From Rhodoferax sp. WC2427 (lineage in GTDB: Bacteria; Pseudomonadota; Gammaproteobacteria; Burkholderiales; Burkholderiaceae_C): 64,000 nt of DNA. The translations under genes and the position numbers were made by a program. Below, piece by piece: positions 19,059-27,085 of the stretch (its first letter is position 1; every line of letters begins with the position of its first letter). The notes under the pieces were generated by a model. The model ran no database searches. It worked only from the letters and a program-made list of their open reading frames with translations, and was not told where the DNA came from. The DNA lies in NCBI RefSeq assembly GCF_040822085.1, contig NZ_CP162006.1, forward strand, positions 3,286,001 through 3,350,000. The letters run 5' to 3'.

Positions 19059-20255
19059 TCAGTTTCCAAAGGCGGCGATGCCGGTCTGGGCGCGCCCGAG
19101 AATAAGGGCATGGATGTCGTGCGTGCCTTCGTAGGTGTTGACCACCTCCAGGTTCACCAGATGCCGCGCCACGCCAAACTCGTCGGAGATGCCGTTGCCG
19201 CCCATCATGTCGCGCGCCAGCCGGGCGATGTCCAGCGACTTGCCGCAGGAGTTGCGTTTGAGCAGCGAGGTCAGCTCCACCGAGGCCGTTCCCTCGTCCT
19301 TCATGCGGCCCAGGCGCAGGCAGCCTTGCAGGCCCAGGGCGATCTCGGTCTGCATGTCGGCCAGCTTTTTCTGGATGAGCTGGTTGGCGGCCAGCGGGCG
19401 GCCAAACTGCTTGCGGTCCAGCGTGTACTGGCGGGCACGGAACCAGCAGTCTTCGGCCGCCCCCAGTGCGCCCCAGGCGATGCCGTAGCGGGCGCTGTTG
19501 AGGCAGGTGAACGGCCCCTTCAAACCCTGCACCTCGGGGAAGGCGTTGTCTTCGGGGCAGAACACCCCGTCCATCACGATCTCGCCGGTGATGCTGGCGC
19601 GCAGGCCCACCTTGCCGTGGATGGCCGGGGCACTCAGGCCCGCCATGCCTTTTTCCAGAATGAAGCCGCGGATGGGGCCCACGTTGCCCGCCGCGTCCAC
19701 CTCTTTGGCCCAGACCACAAACACGTCGGCGATGGGGCTGTTGGAGATCCACATCTTGGAGCCGCTCAACTTGTAGCCGCCCGCCACCTTGTGGGCGCGG
19801 GTGGCCATGGAGCCGGGGTCGGAGCCGTGGTCGGGCTCGGTCAGGCCGAAGCAGCCAATCCACGCGCCGGTGGCCAGTTTGGGCAGGTATTTTTGCCGCT
19901 GCGCTTCGGTGCCGAATTCAAAGATCGGCACCATCACCAGCGAGCTTTGTACGCTCATCATCGAGCGGTAGCCCGAGTCCACGCGCTCCACTTCGCGGGC
20001 AATCAGGCCGTAGGCCACGTAGTTCAGGCCGGGGCCGCCGTACTGTTCGGGAATGGTGGGGCCCAGCAGGCCCAGCTCACCCATCTCACGGAAGATGGCC
20101 GGGTCGGTGCTTTCGGTGCGAAAGGCCTGCAGCACGCGGGGCAACAGCCGGTCTTGGCAGTAGGCCGCCGACGCATCGCGCACCATGCGTTCGTCATCAC
20201 TGAGTTGCTGGTCGAGCAAGAACGGGTCTTGCCATTGGAATGCGGCGTGGGCCAT
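19059..20255 (-). CDS. gcdH: Glutaryl-CoA dehydrogenase
   Basis: 398 residues of the acyl-CoA dehydrogenase family. GCDH-like features: [14 protein letters not shown] at the N-terminus, [15 protein letters not shown], the FAD-contacting [17 protein letters not shown], and the catalytic glutamate in [17 protein letters not shown] near the C-terminus. It oxidatively decarboxylates glutaryl-CoA to crotonyl-CoA in lysine and aromatic breakdown. The start at 20255 fits family length; the frame is open to 20303. It forms an operon with the CoA-transferase. Confidence 0.93.
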   Translation of the reverse strand: MAHAAFQWQDPFLLDQQLSDDERMVRDASAAYCQDRLLPRVLQAFRTESTDPAIFREMGELGLLGPTIPEQYGGPGLNYVAYGLIAREVERVDSGYRSMMSVQSSLVMVPIFEFGTEAQRQKYLPKLATGAWIGCFGLTEPDHGSDPGSMATRAHKVAGGYKLSGSKMWISNSPIADVFVVWAKEVDAAGNVGPIRGFILEKGMAGLSAPAIHGKVGLRASITGEIVMDGVFCPEDNAFPEVQGLKGPFTCLNSARYGIAWGALGAAEDCWFRARQYTLDRKQFGRPLAANQLIQKKLADMQTEIALGLQGCLRLGRMKDEGTASVELTSLLKRNSCGKSLDIARLARDMMGGNGISDEFGVARHLVNLEVVNTYEGTHDIHALILGRAQTGIAAFGN

Positions 20256-20380
20256 GGGGTGTCTCCTGGGGAATAAGCGCCATGGTAGTGCCCGCGGGGA
20301 CATGCGGGCAAACGATTTGTTTGCACCCAGTTATGCGTTTTTAAGATACTTAAAGTTTTCAGGATTTAGAAAATTTCAAG

Positions 20381-20424
20381 GGTTACCGCTTATTCTTTGA
20401 GCGTAAGCAGCTATCAATAATGCG
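20381..20424 (-). repeat. Copy of dispersed host repeat, between gcdH and LysR gene
   Basis: The minus strand reads TTATTGATAGCTGCTTACGC followed by AATAAGCGGTAACC, matching the core of the repeat. It lies in the divergent promoter region, about 37 bp upstream of the LysR start. Confidence 0.5.
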
Positions 20425-20460
20425 TTGTGCCTACACCATATTGTGTATATTTCTCACACT

Positions 20461-21369
20461 ATGCGCCGCAAAATCCCCTCGCTCCAAGCCCTGGCCTGCC
20501 TCGATGCCGCCGCCCGCCACGAGAGCTACACCCGGGCCGCGCAAGAGCTGGCGCTGAGCCAGGGCGCGGTGTCGCGCCAGATCACCGCGCTGGAGGCCTT
20601 TGTGGGCGTGCCGCTGTTTCGCCGCACCCGCCACGGCGTGGCGCTCACCCCCCAGGGGGCCGAGTACGCGCAGCAGGTAGCAGTTCGGCTGCGCGGGCTG
20701 GAGCAAGACACGCTAGATGCTATGTCGCACCAGGGCCGCGGCGGCACGCTGCACCTGGCCTCGGTGCCCACCTTCGCCACCCGCTGGCTGATCCCGCGCC
20801 TGCCCGCCTGGACGGCCCTGCACCCCGACACCACGGTGCATATCGAAACCCGCACCCGCCCCTTCCTATTTGCCGACACGCCATTTGACGCCGCCCTGTA
20901 CAGCGGCACGGCCGACCAGGTGGCGCAGTGGGCAGGCACCCGCGCCGTGCGCCTGCTGGGTGAAGACATGGTGCCGGTGTGCAGCCCGGCGCTTTTGAAC
21001 GGTGCCAGCGCATTCACCGCAGAAGCCATCGCCGAACTCCCCCTGCTGCAGCAAAGCACCCGCCCCGACGGCTGGCGGCAGTGGTTCGACGCCATGGGTG
21101 TGCCCGCCCCGCTGGCCCGGCGCGGCCCGCGCTACGAGCTGTTTTCCATGACCGCCGCGGCCGCCACCTGCGGCCTGGGCCTGGCCCTGGTGCCGCGCCT
21201 ACTGGTCGACGCCGAGCTGGCGCGGGGTGAACTGGTGCTGGCCTGCGCGCAGCCGCTGCCGACGGGCGGCGTCCATGACCGGGCCTATTACTGCGTGCTG
21301 CCCGAGCGTACGGAGAACCGGGCGCTGGTGGAGGCGTTTGTGGGGTGGATGCAGCACGCAGTGGGCTAG
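20461..21369 (+). CDS. LysR-family regulator of gcdH (GcvA-like)
   Basis: 302 residues from ATG 20461 (MRRKIPSLQALACLDAAARHE). The helix-turn-helix TRAAQELALSQGAVSRQITALE is followed by the effector domain (GTLHLASVPTFATRWLIPRL), the pattern of GcvA-type regulators. It is divergent from gcdH across 205 bp, the usual place of the glutarate-pathway activator. Its stop at 21369 is about 80 bp before the stranded mutS start. Confidence 0.88.
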   Translation: MRRKIPSLQALACLDAAARHESYTRAAQELALSQGAVSRQITALEAFVGVPLFRRTRHGVALTPQGAEYAQQVAVRLRGLEQDTLDAMSHQGRGGTLHLASVPTFATRWLIPRLPAWTALHPDTTVHIETRTRPFLFADTPFDAALYSGTADQVAQWAGTRAVRLLGEDMVPVCSPALLNGASAFTAEAIAELPLLQQSTRPDGWRQWFDAMGVPAPLARRGPRYELFSMTAAAATCGLGLALVPRLLVDAELARGELVLACAQPLPTGGVHDRAYYCVLPERTENRALVEAFVGWMQHAVG

Positions 21370-21450
21370 CAGCCGTCGCCGATAATCGGCCCCCGCCCGC
21401 ATCCCTTCGCACCCCCTTTGCACCCCTTCGCACCTCCTGGAACCACGATC

Positions 21451-21558
21451 TTGAGCGCCAAAGCCCCCACTTCGCCGATTGCTCTGTCCACCGACGTGCC
21501 CGCTGCCGTCCACACGCCCATGATGGCTTGGTGCCTTCAGCAGGGAAAATTGGCCTAG
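21451..21558 (+). pseudogene. mutS: Stranded 5' end of mutS (26 host codons), cut by the prophage
   Basis: From a TTG at 21451 (with GGA about 10 nt upstream) the frame reads (M)SAKAPTSPIALSTDV, then HTPMMA, then WCLQQGKLA and stop. HTPMMA is the conserved start of MutS domain I and is identical to residues 19-24 of the intact mutS at 61,297. The last 10 codons are phage DNA beyond attL. This was the native mutS start, separated from the gene body by about 39.8 kb. It could still be transcribed and give a 35-residue peptide. TTG as the native start is inferred from the lack of an in-frame ATG. Confidence 0.85.
21511..21527 (+). other. attL
   Basis: CACACGCCCATGATGGC matches 61297-61313 at 16 of 17 bases, with 11 identical bases (CCCATGATGGC) at 21517-21527. 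It marks the junction of host mutS (left) and prophage (right). Confidence 0.88.
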
Positions 21559-21566
21559 AGGCGATA

Positions 21567-21588
21567 GAGTTACGCCAAAACCTACGCC
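21567..21588. repeat. Left-end copy of phage end repeats (possible Int/Xis arm sites)
   Basis: GAGTTACGCC (21567-21576) also occurs at 61102-61111 near attR. CTACGCC at 21582-21588 is the complement of GGCGTAG, found twice near attR (61082, 61116). Shared short motifs at both ends are expected of integrase arm-type or excisionase sites. Confidence 0.45.
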
Positions 21589-21607
21589 CGCCAAGAAACC
21601 AGTAACA

Positions 21608-21623
21608 CTGTATATTTATGCAG
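21608..21623 (+). promoter_or_regulatory. LexA (SOS) box
   Basis: CTGTATATTTATGCAG matches the LexA consensus CTGTATATATATACAG at 14 of 16 positions, and the flanks extend the symmetry (CACTG...CAGTG). It lies 80 bp inside attL and upstream of a small plus-strand ORF. The included TATATT could be its -10 element. Confidence 0.75.
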
Positions 21624-21658
21624 TGTTTTTTTATGTCTACCCCCTTCGCATCAACGGT

Positions 21659-22015
21659 TTGCGACTGACTCAGCTGACTGTGCAGACGCATGCACCCGTC
21701 TATGGCCGCCTTGTCCTTCGCAAGCCATCCCACGACCACTTTGGGCCAGACGCTCTTTGCGCCTCGCTTTACGACAAGGAAAGCAAGGAGGTGTTGCCCG
21801 AACTTGTGAATGCCAAGGTCGCCAAGATCAACGTGGGGATGCACCTCACCGGCTACGAGCAGCATGGCCGAGGGCGAAAAGGCCGGATCGACCGGCATCC
21901 ACAGTCCTGGCTTTGCGCGCTGACTCCGGCGGATCTGACACTACTTGTACAGATGATCCCGCCGCGTAGAAGCGGTGGCAGCGGGTTTGACCCGGAGGAT
22001 GACGACCGGGCGTGA
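21659..22015 (+). CDS. Small protein of unknown function behind a LexA box
   Basis: The frame is open from 21623 to 22015. No start has a clear ribosome site. TTG 21659 (LRLTQLTVQTH...) gives 118 residues; GTG 21623 lies in the LexA box and GTG 21680 is a shorter choice. The sequence looks protein-like (GRLVLRKPSHDHFGPDAL, KINVGMHLTGYEQHGRG) with an acidic C-terminus, but I do not recognise it. Its place at the phage end, convergent with the lysis genes and under LexA, resembles the position of SOS-controlled antirepressors such as Tum of phage 186 (analogy only). Confidence 0.55.
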   Translation: MRLTQLTVQTHAPVYGRLVLRKPSHDHFGPDALCASLYDKESKEVLPELVNAKVAKINVGMHLTGYEQHGRGRKGRIDRHPQSWLCALTPADLTLLVQMIPPRRSGGSGFDPEDDDRA

Positions 22016-22020
22016 TCACT

Positions 22021-22305
22021 CTACAGCGGAGCGGGCCCTGTATCGAAGGACTTCTCGACCGCGTGCCGCTCGCTCTCGATCTTGAGGATGCCGTATTTGT
22101 CGCGCAGCAACTGGCCCAGGTCAAGCCAGTCCGGGCGGCTGATGGGCGCTCGGCTACCGTCGGCCAGGAATCCCGAAATGTACGCCCGCTTGCCTCCCAG
22201 CAATTGCGCAGTGGCCACGCTGGCGAACTTGTCGCGGGCGGCATAGCTCTTGCCATCCTCAAAGCGCCGCAAAGTCAGCGTGATGGGCTCGGCGTGCCAA
22301 GTCAC
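22021..22305 (-). CDS. Hypothetical phage protein, last gene of the late operon
   Basis: A 94-residue soluble protein (MTWHAEPITLTLRRFEDGKSY...) overlapping the end of the Rz-like gene by 4 nt, so it is coupled to the lysis cassette. No membrane segment or signal peptide. The sequence RPDWLDLGQLLRDKYGI suggests a small globular fold. Function not recognised. Confidence 0.65.
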   Translation of the reverse strand: MTWHAEPITLTLRRFEDGKSYAARDKFASVATAQLLGGKRAYISGFLADGSRAPISRPDWLDLGQLLRDKYGILKIESERHAVEKSFDTGPAPL

Positions 22306-22790
22306 TCTGGCCCCCCGTGCCGCGCGGCCTCAATGTCCAGGATCTGGTCCAGCTGGCTCACGGCCTCGGCGTAGCGGGCTCGGCAAACGGCGATAGCCCG
22401 GGCGGTGTCTCGGTCAGTCGAAAACCGGAGGCCTCCACCGGCGGAAGCGGCTGTAGGCGTACCCGCAGGTTCGCTGGCAGCGGCTCGCACTGGCTCACCA
22501 CCGATGGCGTTGAGCACGCCGACAGTGCCAGGATCAAGGCACTCGCGGCCAGATAGCGTTGCAATTTTTTCACGGGCGTTTCCTAGTTGGTTGGATAGTT
22601 GGGCGACCACAGCGGCGTGCTCGCCGCCTGCACCGTCGCTGTATTGATGTTGGCGGATGGTGTCGGCCCGCCGGGCGCTGGCGGCTGCCATGTCGCGCTG
22701 GGCGATGAGGCCAGCGTGGTACTTAATGCCGGTGGCCAGCCCCGCCACGAACAGCGCGAAGGCCAGCACCAGCTTGGCGGCGGTACTCAT
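22302..22790 (-). CDS. Rz-like inner-membrane spanin
   Basis: 162 residues from ATG 22790. An N-terminal membrane anchor (about 4-24, AKLVLAFALFVAGLATGIKY) is followed by a long helical periplasmic region (QRDMAAASARRADTIRQ ... VAQLSNQLGNAREKIATL). That layout, its place after the endolysin, and a nested lipoprotein gene in another frame define an Rz spanin. It overlaps the endolysin stop by 4 nt. With Rz1 it fuses inner and outer membranes at the last step of lysis. Confidence 0.85.
   Translation of the reverse strand: MSTAAKLVLAFALFVAGLATGIKYHAGLIAQRDMAAASARRADTIRQHQYSDGAGGEHAAVVAQLSNQLGNAREKIATLSGRECLDPGTVGVLNAIGGEPVRAAASEPAGTPTAASAGGGLRFSTDRDTARAIAVCRARYAEAVSQLDQILDIEAARHGGPE
22358..22573 (-). 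CDS. Rz1-like outer-membrane lipoprotein spanin, nested in Rz
   Basis: A 71-residue ORF wholly inside the Rz gene in a different frame. It has a lipoprotein signal (MKKLQRYLAASALILALSAC, lipobox LSAC with Cys20) and a mature proline-rich peptide (LQPLPPVEASG ... TETPPG), the hallmarks of Rz1. The nested arrangement is known from lambda-type phages. Confidence 0.85.
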   Translation of the reverse strand: MKKLQRYLAASALILALSACSTPSVVSQCEPLPANLRVRLQPLPPVEASGFRLTETPPGLSPFAEPATPRP

Positions 22791-23245
22791 ACCAGCGCCT
22801 GGATGCCGAGCTGCGCGCCAGCATCGGTAATCGTGATCACACGGTTGGCAGGCTTGTCGGGCACGCGGGTGCTGATGTGCACCCACTGCTTGCCGCGCAC
22901 GCCTTCCAAAATGATTTGGCCGATGCCCAGCACCGACACCTGGGGTGCCAGGGCCTTGGCAATGTCGTACGGCGTGCCGTAGCCGGGTGCCACGATGTCG
23001 GCGGCCATGCCGAGCATGTGGTCGCTGCTGGTTACCCCGCCGACGGCTTTGTTAAGCGCCGGGCAGCGGTAGCCACTGGTGACGCTGATGGGCGTGTCCA
23101 GATAGGTGCGCACGCGCTCCAGCAGGTCGGCCAACTTGCGCAGGCGGGGCAGCACCTCGGGCGGGGCGGCGTTGTCAATGCGCAGTTGTGCAGCCTTGGT
23201 GCTGGCCTGCAGCTCAGCCAGGGAGAAGTGTTCGGTGAGTTGCAT
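22787..23245 (-). CDS. Endolysin, peptidase M15 family (L-Ala-D-Glu or D,D-carboxypeptidase-like)
   Basis: 152 residues. The zinc site of the M15 family is visible: H76 and D83 in SSDHMLGMAADIV and H123 in WVHIS. The upstream SGYRCPALNKAVGG is the usual lead-in. It has no signal peptide, so it needs a holin for export. It lies directly after two membrane proteins and before Rz/Rz1, so it is the phage cell-wall hydrolase. Confidence 0.9.
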   Translation of the reverse strand: MQLTEHFSLAELQASTKAAQLRIDNAAPPEVLPRLRKLADLLERVRTYLDTPISVTSGYRCPALNKAVGGVTSSDHMLGMAADIVAPGYGTPYDIAKALAPQVSVLGIGQIILEGVRGKQWVHISTRVPDKPANRVITITDAGAQLGIQALV

Positions 23246-23247
23246 GG

Positions 23248-23565
23248 TCAGCCTTCTTTAAAGCGGGTGCGGATGATGAGAATGGCGAAGCCCAGGATCA
23301 GGGCAACGTCTTGCAGGGTGGGTGGCTCGAGCCGCATGAGGGGAGTTACCAGTGCGCCCGCGCCGCCCGCGCTGAGCAGCAGCCAGGCCGCGCACTTCAG
23401 CCAGGCAGCGATGCGTTGGGGGCGGGTCAGGCCGGGCGCCAAGGGCGCTGTGCGCTCCAGCTTGTTGAGCGACTCGGCGAAGACGATGAGGCCTGCAAAC
23501 CAGTGCAGCATGCTGAGAAGCCAGACCGGAATGAAGCTGAAGACATCGGGGTGGAGGGCAATCAT
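23248..23565 (-). CDS. Membrane protein of the lysis cassette, possible holin or antiholin
   Basis: 105 residues with three likely membrane segments (about 10-30 VWLLSMLHWFAGLIVF, 57-75 AWLKCAAWLLLSAGGAGAL, 86-100 DVALILGFAILII) and a charged C-terminal end. It sits between another small membrane protein and the endolysin and overlaps the upstream stop by 4 nt. Which of the two membrane proteins is the holin cannot be told from sequence. Confidence 0.65.
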   Translation of the reverse strand: MIALHPDVFSFIPVWLLSMLHWFAGLIVFAESLNKLERTAPLAPGLTRPQRIAAWLKCAAWLLLSAGGAGALVTPLMRLEPPTLQDVALILGFAILIIRTRFKEG

Positions 23566-23945
23566 GGCTTGCCCTCCACCCTGCCTGCGAAACGCTCGAC
23601 GGCCACTGACAATATTTTTTGTGCACCCGCACCGATGAGGAAACTGTAAAAAAGTTGGCTGGCGATGGCCGAGTTTTCGGCGAACACTGGGACCATGTAG
23701 CCCGCCGTGAGCGAGCTGGCCACCGCCACGAAGCCGCGGCGCACGGTGGTTGCCAATAGGTTGGGGAGGGTATCGCCGCTGGAAGGCACTGTGTTGAGCA
23801 GCACCATTGCGGCCCCCGCCCCAAGGAAACCAGCCAGCAGCACATCAGCCCGCAGGCCGAGCGGCACACCAAAGGCGGTGAGGACGGGAATGGCTGCGCC
23901 GACGGCGACGAAGGTGGCCGCGGCGGAAATAGTGGGTTCTGCCAT
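23562..23945 (-). CDS. Probable holin-like membrane protein
   Basis: 127 residues from ATG 23945 (MAEPTISAAATFVAVGAAIP). Three or four hydrophobic segments (VAVGAAIPVLTAFGVPLGL; VLLAGFLGAGAAMVLLN; FVAVASSLTAGYMVPVF) and a basic C-terminus fit a phage holin. It is the first gene of the lysis group and overlaps the next gene by 4 nt. Confidence 0.6.
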   Translation of the reverse strand: MAEPTISAAATFVAVGAAIPVLTAFGVPLGLRADVLLAGFLGAGAAMVLLNTVPSSGDTLPNLLATTVRRGFVAVASSLTAGYMVPVFAENSAIASQLFYSFLIGAGAQKILSVAVERFAGRVEGKP

Positions 23946-23949
23946 CGCA

Positions 23950-24444
23950 CTATGCCTTCGTAATGGTGAAAACGGGGACCGCCAGAAACGACTTGTCCGG
24001 CAACGTGTAGATGCGGTACCCCGCCTTGAGGGCCAGCCGCCCGCCCAGCAGGGGATACCGCAGCCACCACAGGCCGCCGCGCTCGTAATAGCCAGGCGCA
24101 CCGGGCCAGCCTGCAGCGGTGGGCACGCCGAACCATGCCGCGAAGCCATGCACGCGGTTGCGCACCCCCAGCCAGTACCAGGCGCAAAAAAAACGCCCGA
24201 AGCGCTTGTAGATGGAGAGGACGGCGGGCTCGTACAGCCCGCCCGGCAATCGCTCATCGGGCGTGCCCAGCCAGGCCATCCAGCCCGGCAGATCGCCACG
24301 GGTGGCGGGGTAGCGACCACTGGGGTCCAGGCTGAGATCTGCATCCCAACGGACAAACGGCAAGGCCAGCAGCACCAACACCGGGGCAAACAAGGCGACG
24401 ACTTGGATCAGCAGCGCGATCAGGATCGGTTTGAGGTGTTTCAT
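23950..24444 (-). CDS. Hypothetical phage membrane-anchored protein
   Basis: 164 residues. One N-terminal membrane segment (PILIALLIQVVALFAPVLVLLAL) is followed by an aromatic, glycine-rich domain (GFAAWFGVPTAAGWPGAPGYYERGGLWWLRYP). No recognised motif. It lies between tail-fibre-associated genes and the lysis cassette and overlaps the upstream gene by 4 nt, so it belongs to the late operon. A role in lysis, or as a small tail-associated protein, is possible but unsupported. Confidence 0.6.
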   Translation of the reverse strand: MKHLKPILIALLIQVVALFAPVLVLLALPFVRWDADLSLDPSGRYPATRGDLPGWMAWLGTPDERLPGGLYEPAVLSIYKRFGRFFCAWYWLGVRNRVHGFAAWFGVPTAAGWPGAPGYYERGGLWWLRYPLLGGRLALKAGYRIYTLPDKSFLAVPVFTITKA

Positions 24445-24743
24445 CCCAAAATCTCCGGTGCAAGGCGGGGTAGAAATGCCTGGTGTCTGGCCTGTTCATT
24501 TGCCGCGACCACCTCGTTCCGAAACGACTCCACGGCGGCGCTGGTGCTGCGCTGCTGCTTGGAGTTTTCCACCAGCAGGATGGGCATCCACGTGATAGCG
24601 CAGCCGCGCTCGTCCACCTGCTCGCCGGTCGCCGGGTTGGTGCCCGCAAGCTGGGTGAACCAGGCGCAACGGTGGATCTTGTTGTCCCGAATCTCTTCGC
24701 ATTTGGAGCCCAAAGGGCAGGTCAGGATGGTTTCGATGGTCAT
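24441..24743 (-). CDS. Hypothetical cysteine-containing phage protein
   Basis: 100 residues from ATG 24743 (MTIETILTCPLGSKCEEIRD). Cysteines at CPLGSKC, HRCAW and RGCAI might bind a metal. It is coupled by 4-nt overlaps to genes on both sides. I do not recognise the family. Confidence 0.6.
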   Translation of the reverse strand: MTIETILTCPLGSKCEEIRDNKIHRCAWFTQLAGTNPATGEQVDERGCAITWMPILLVENSKQQRSTSAAVESFRNEVVAANEQARHQAFLPRLAPEILG

Positions 24744-25048
24744 GGCTGCACCTCTGCGGCTTGGGCGGCTAGCAACCGGGCGCGGGATTCTGCATCCATC
24801 CACGACAGGTCTTCATCGCGAACCACCCATGCGCCCGCTGTGGTGTCGAAAGCGGCTTCTTTACCAGCTGCTAGCCCTGCAGGCGGTGCTTGCAGTGTGG
24901 TGTTTGGCGGTAGGTGGACAGGTTCTCGGTCCATGTTGTCCGGGAACTGGTACATGCCAATGTAGGAAAAATCAGCGCCCCATTGGTAGCCGGTTACAAG
25001 CTGTTCCGGCTCTTTTGCGGGGGCGGTGTTGGTGGTGGTATCGGTCAT
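24740..25048 (-). CDS. Hypothetical protein downstream of tail fibre, possible fibre-associated factor
   Basis: 102 residues from ATG 25048 (MTDTTTNTAPAKEPEQLV). The middle (YQFPDNMDREPVHLPPNTT) and end (DEDLSWMDAESRARLLAAQ) resemble short proteins found next to tail fibre genes. That position would fit a fibre assembly protein; the family match is not certain. Confidence 0.55.
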   Translation of the reverse strand: MTDTTTNTAPAKEPEQLVTGYQWGADFSYIGMYQFPDNMDREPVHLPPNTTLQAPPAGLAAGKEAAFDTTAGAWVVRDEDLSWMDAESRARLLAAQAAEVQP

Positions 25049-25055
25049 AGGGGCC

Positions 25056-26030
25056 TCAGTTTTTGGTACAAACAATCAGATCAAGATAGCGCGGGGTCCA
25101 GTTGGTTTGGCTTGAGCCGTTGTCTGTTCCGCCTGAGTGGGTATGGTTGGCGGAAGCCCCAACGGTGTAAACACCCGTACCCGAACTGCTGGTCAAGGGG
25201 CTTGTTCCATACGCCTGCACACCCGTCTTCCCATTCACGGCACTGATACCCACAGTTCCGTAAACACTGTTGTCGTACGGCACGCCAGACACATGGTTGT
25301 GACCCGGGTCACCAATGCCGTGGCTATGGTCTGCGCTCATGGTTCCTGTCGAAAAGCCGTGCGTGTGCGACGCCACGACGTTGCAATAGGTAGGGTCCAT
25401 AGTCCCGCCAACACCCCCGCCCCCAGAAGCCACGACCCGCAGCATGCGGTTATTGGCCGTATCAGTGACATCCCGGGTCCAACCCGTTGGGGCGGCAGCC
25501 TGAGCAAACAGCAGCCGTGTTCCAGCGACAAAACCCAGTTCAGCCTGGGCACCCAGCGCTGCACGGGCCGCGGCAGGCGTTCCCAGATCCACTTGCGCCC
25601 CCAAATTGGCGCGGGCAGCGGCCGCTGTAGTGGCCCCTGTGCCGCCATTGGCTACCGATTGGATGGAGATAGGATTCCAGTGTGAAGGGTCGCCACTGGG
25701 GTCGGTGATGCCGCTGCCGAGCGCTATGCGGCGGTACAGGCGCTGGTCGGCTGGGCTCCACACCACCACGTCGGCGGCATAGACAACGCCTGTTACCCAG
25801 CGGCCCGCGCCCGCATAGGCCGCGGCAGCGTTGGCGCTGCCCAAGGCGGCGGCGGCGCTGAGGTCGGCATCATCGGCATCCGCGGATGCAGACACGGCGG
25901 CAGCATTAATGGCCACGCGAGCCGCCTCGGCCTGCGTGCTGAAGGCGGGTAGCTGGGTCAGAAAGAACGTGTCCAGATCGGTTTTGAACGTGGCGCTGGT
26001 GCGGTCCAGGGAGGGTAGCGGGTTGATCAT
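25056..26030 (-). CDS. Tail fibre protein with His-rich collar-like C-terminus
   Basis: 324 residues. The N-terminal helical part is alanine-rich; the middle has a carbohydrate-binding-like repeat (WVTGVVYAADVVVWSPADQRLYRR ... SHWNP) and a fibre motif (NGGTGATTAAAARANLGA). The C-terminus LFAQAAAPTGWTRD with HTHGF, DHSHGIGDPGHNH, NHTHSG is typical of phage fibre tips with metal-chelating HxH repeats. The start lies at the stop of the preceding gene. It is the likely receptor-binding protein. Confidence 0.85.
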   Translation of the reverse strand: MINPLPSLDRTSATFKTDLDTFFLTQLPAFSTQAEAARVAINAAAVSASADADDADLSAAAALGSANAAAAYAGAGRWVTGVVYAADVVVWSPADQRLYRRIALGSGITDPSGDPSHWNPISIQSVANGGTGATTAAAARANLGAQVDLGTPAAARAALGAQAELGFVAGTRLLFAQAAAPTGWTRDVTDTANNRMLRVVASGGGGVGGTMDPTYCNVVASHTHGFSTGTMSADHSHGIGDPGHNHVSGVPYDNSVYGTVGISAVNGKTGVQAYGTSPLTSSSGTGVYTVGASANHTHSGGTDNGSSQTNWTPRYLDLIVCTKN

Positions 26031-27085
26031 TAGATTAGGCCTTCAACTTCTAGGGAACAGAGGTGGTAATCGGGGTACTCGACGCTGATGGTGAAGTCTG
26101 GGAAGAACCCATACAGCAGCAGCGGCTCGTAGCCAAGTTCTTCCGCGCCGACGTACACCGCGGGCGTGGCGCGCAACGAGGCCAGCGCACGGTAAATGCC
26201 GTTAAAACGGAATTTCTCGGTGAGCACCTGGAACGTGGCGCGCTTACGGTAAGAGCGCTCAACGATGGTGGTAGCACCGAAGGCATCGGTAGCCTTGACG
26301 CTGTAGTCGATGATGGACACCTGTGGCTTGGCCAGGGTGCGGCCAACGGCGATAGTGCGACCAGGCTTGCATACGCCGCAGGCCACGCTGCCGCTGCTGG
26401 CGGTGATGCTGAGGGCCAGCTCGCAGCTTTCGAACTGGCCGGGCAAGTCGGTAAATGCAATGTCGGACCGCTGCTCGAATTCGGCAAAAAACCAGTCGTA
26501 GACCGACTCGACCACGGAGCCATCCAGGTCGATCGTGCGGCTGTAGATGATGGTGCCGCCGGGTGCATCTTTCATGGTGATGGTTGCCTGGCGGCCTACA
26601 AGCTCCATGAGGCCGATGCCAGACACGGAACCCGGGCGCAGCACCACCGCCAGGGGCGAGGCCACCGCGGTGGCGGTGCCCACGGCTGCATCGAACATGG
26701 CCCAGCGGTTATTGGCACCCACCAGGGTCCACTTAGTGGGGTCTGCCAGCGGCTGGCCGATATTGCCCGCCGCGGCAGACTGGTAGACCAGGTGGGCGAC
26801 GTTGTCTTGCACACGGTCTCCCAGGGCGTAGGTGGCGGCACCGCTGTACGCCTGGTACACAGTACAGAGCAAGCGCCACCACGAGGGGGAGCTGGCGGGC
26901 GGGTGCCCGGCATTGCCCGCCTGGAGCGACTGGTACACACTGACTAGGCCCGCCGCACCCGCTACGCTGGCATTGCTACCCGCTGCATAACTGGTGCCCG
27001 CACTGTAGGCGGCGGGGGCCAGCTCCAGCGCCGTGGTGCTGGTGAGCATGGCCGCACTGATGTCGGTCGGTTTGATAACTTTCAT
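26030..27085 (-). CDS. Distal tail protein with two carbohydrate-binding-like repeats
   Basis: 351 residues. Two consecutive segments near the N-terminus (AYSAGTSYAAGS ... YQSLQAGNAGHPP ... WWRL and AYSGAATYALGDRV ... YQSAAAGNIGQPL ... WTLV) have the pattern of small CBM5/12-like modules. The C-terminal two thirds (FAEFEQRSDIAFTDLPGQ; FRFNGIYRALASLRATPAVYVG) are unfamiliar and end in an acidic aromatic tail. Coupled to the tape-measure stop (ATGA) and the fibre gene. Probably part of the tail tip. Confidence 0.6.
   Translation of the reverse strand: MKVIKPTDISAAMLTSTTALELAPAAYSAGTSYAAGSNASVAGAAGLVSVYQSLQAGNAGHPPASSPSWWRLLCTVYQAYSGAATYALGDRVQDNVAHLVYQSAAAGNIGQPLADPTKWTLVGANNRWAMFDAAVGTATAVASPLAVVLRPGSVSGIGLMELVGRQATITMKDAPGGTIIYSRTIDLDGSVVESVYDWFFAEFEQRSDIAFTDLPGQFESCELALSITASSGSVACGVCKPGRTIAVGRTLAKPQVSIIDYSVKATDAFGATTIVERSYRKRATFQVLTEKFRFNGIYRALASLRATPAVYVGAEELGYEPLLLYGFFPDFTISVEYPDYHLCSLEVEGLI

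Noticed and set aside
21014..21898. 294-residue minus-strand open frame spanning attL
   Set aside because: Crosses the host-phage junction and runs antisense to the LysR gene, so it cannot be an evolved gene.
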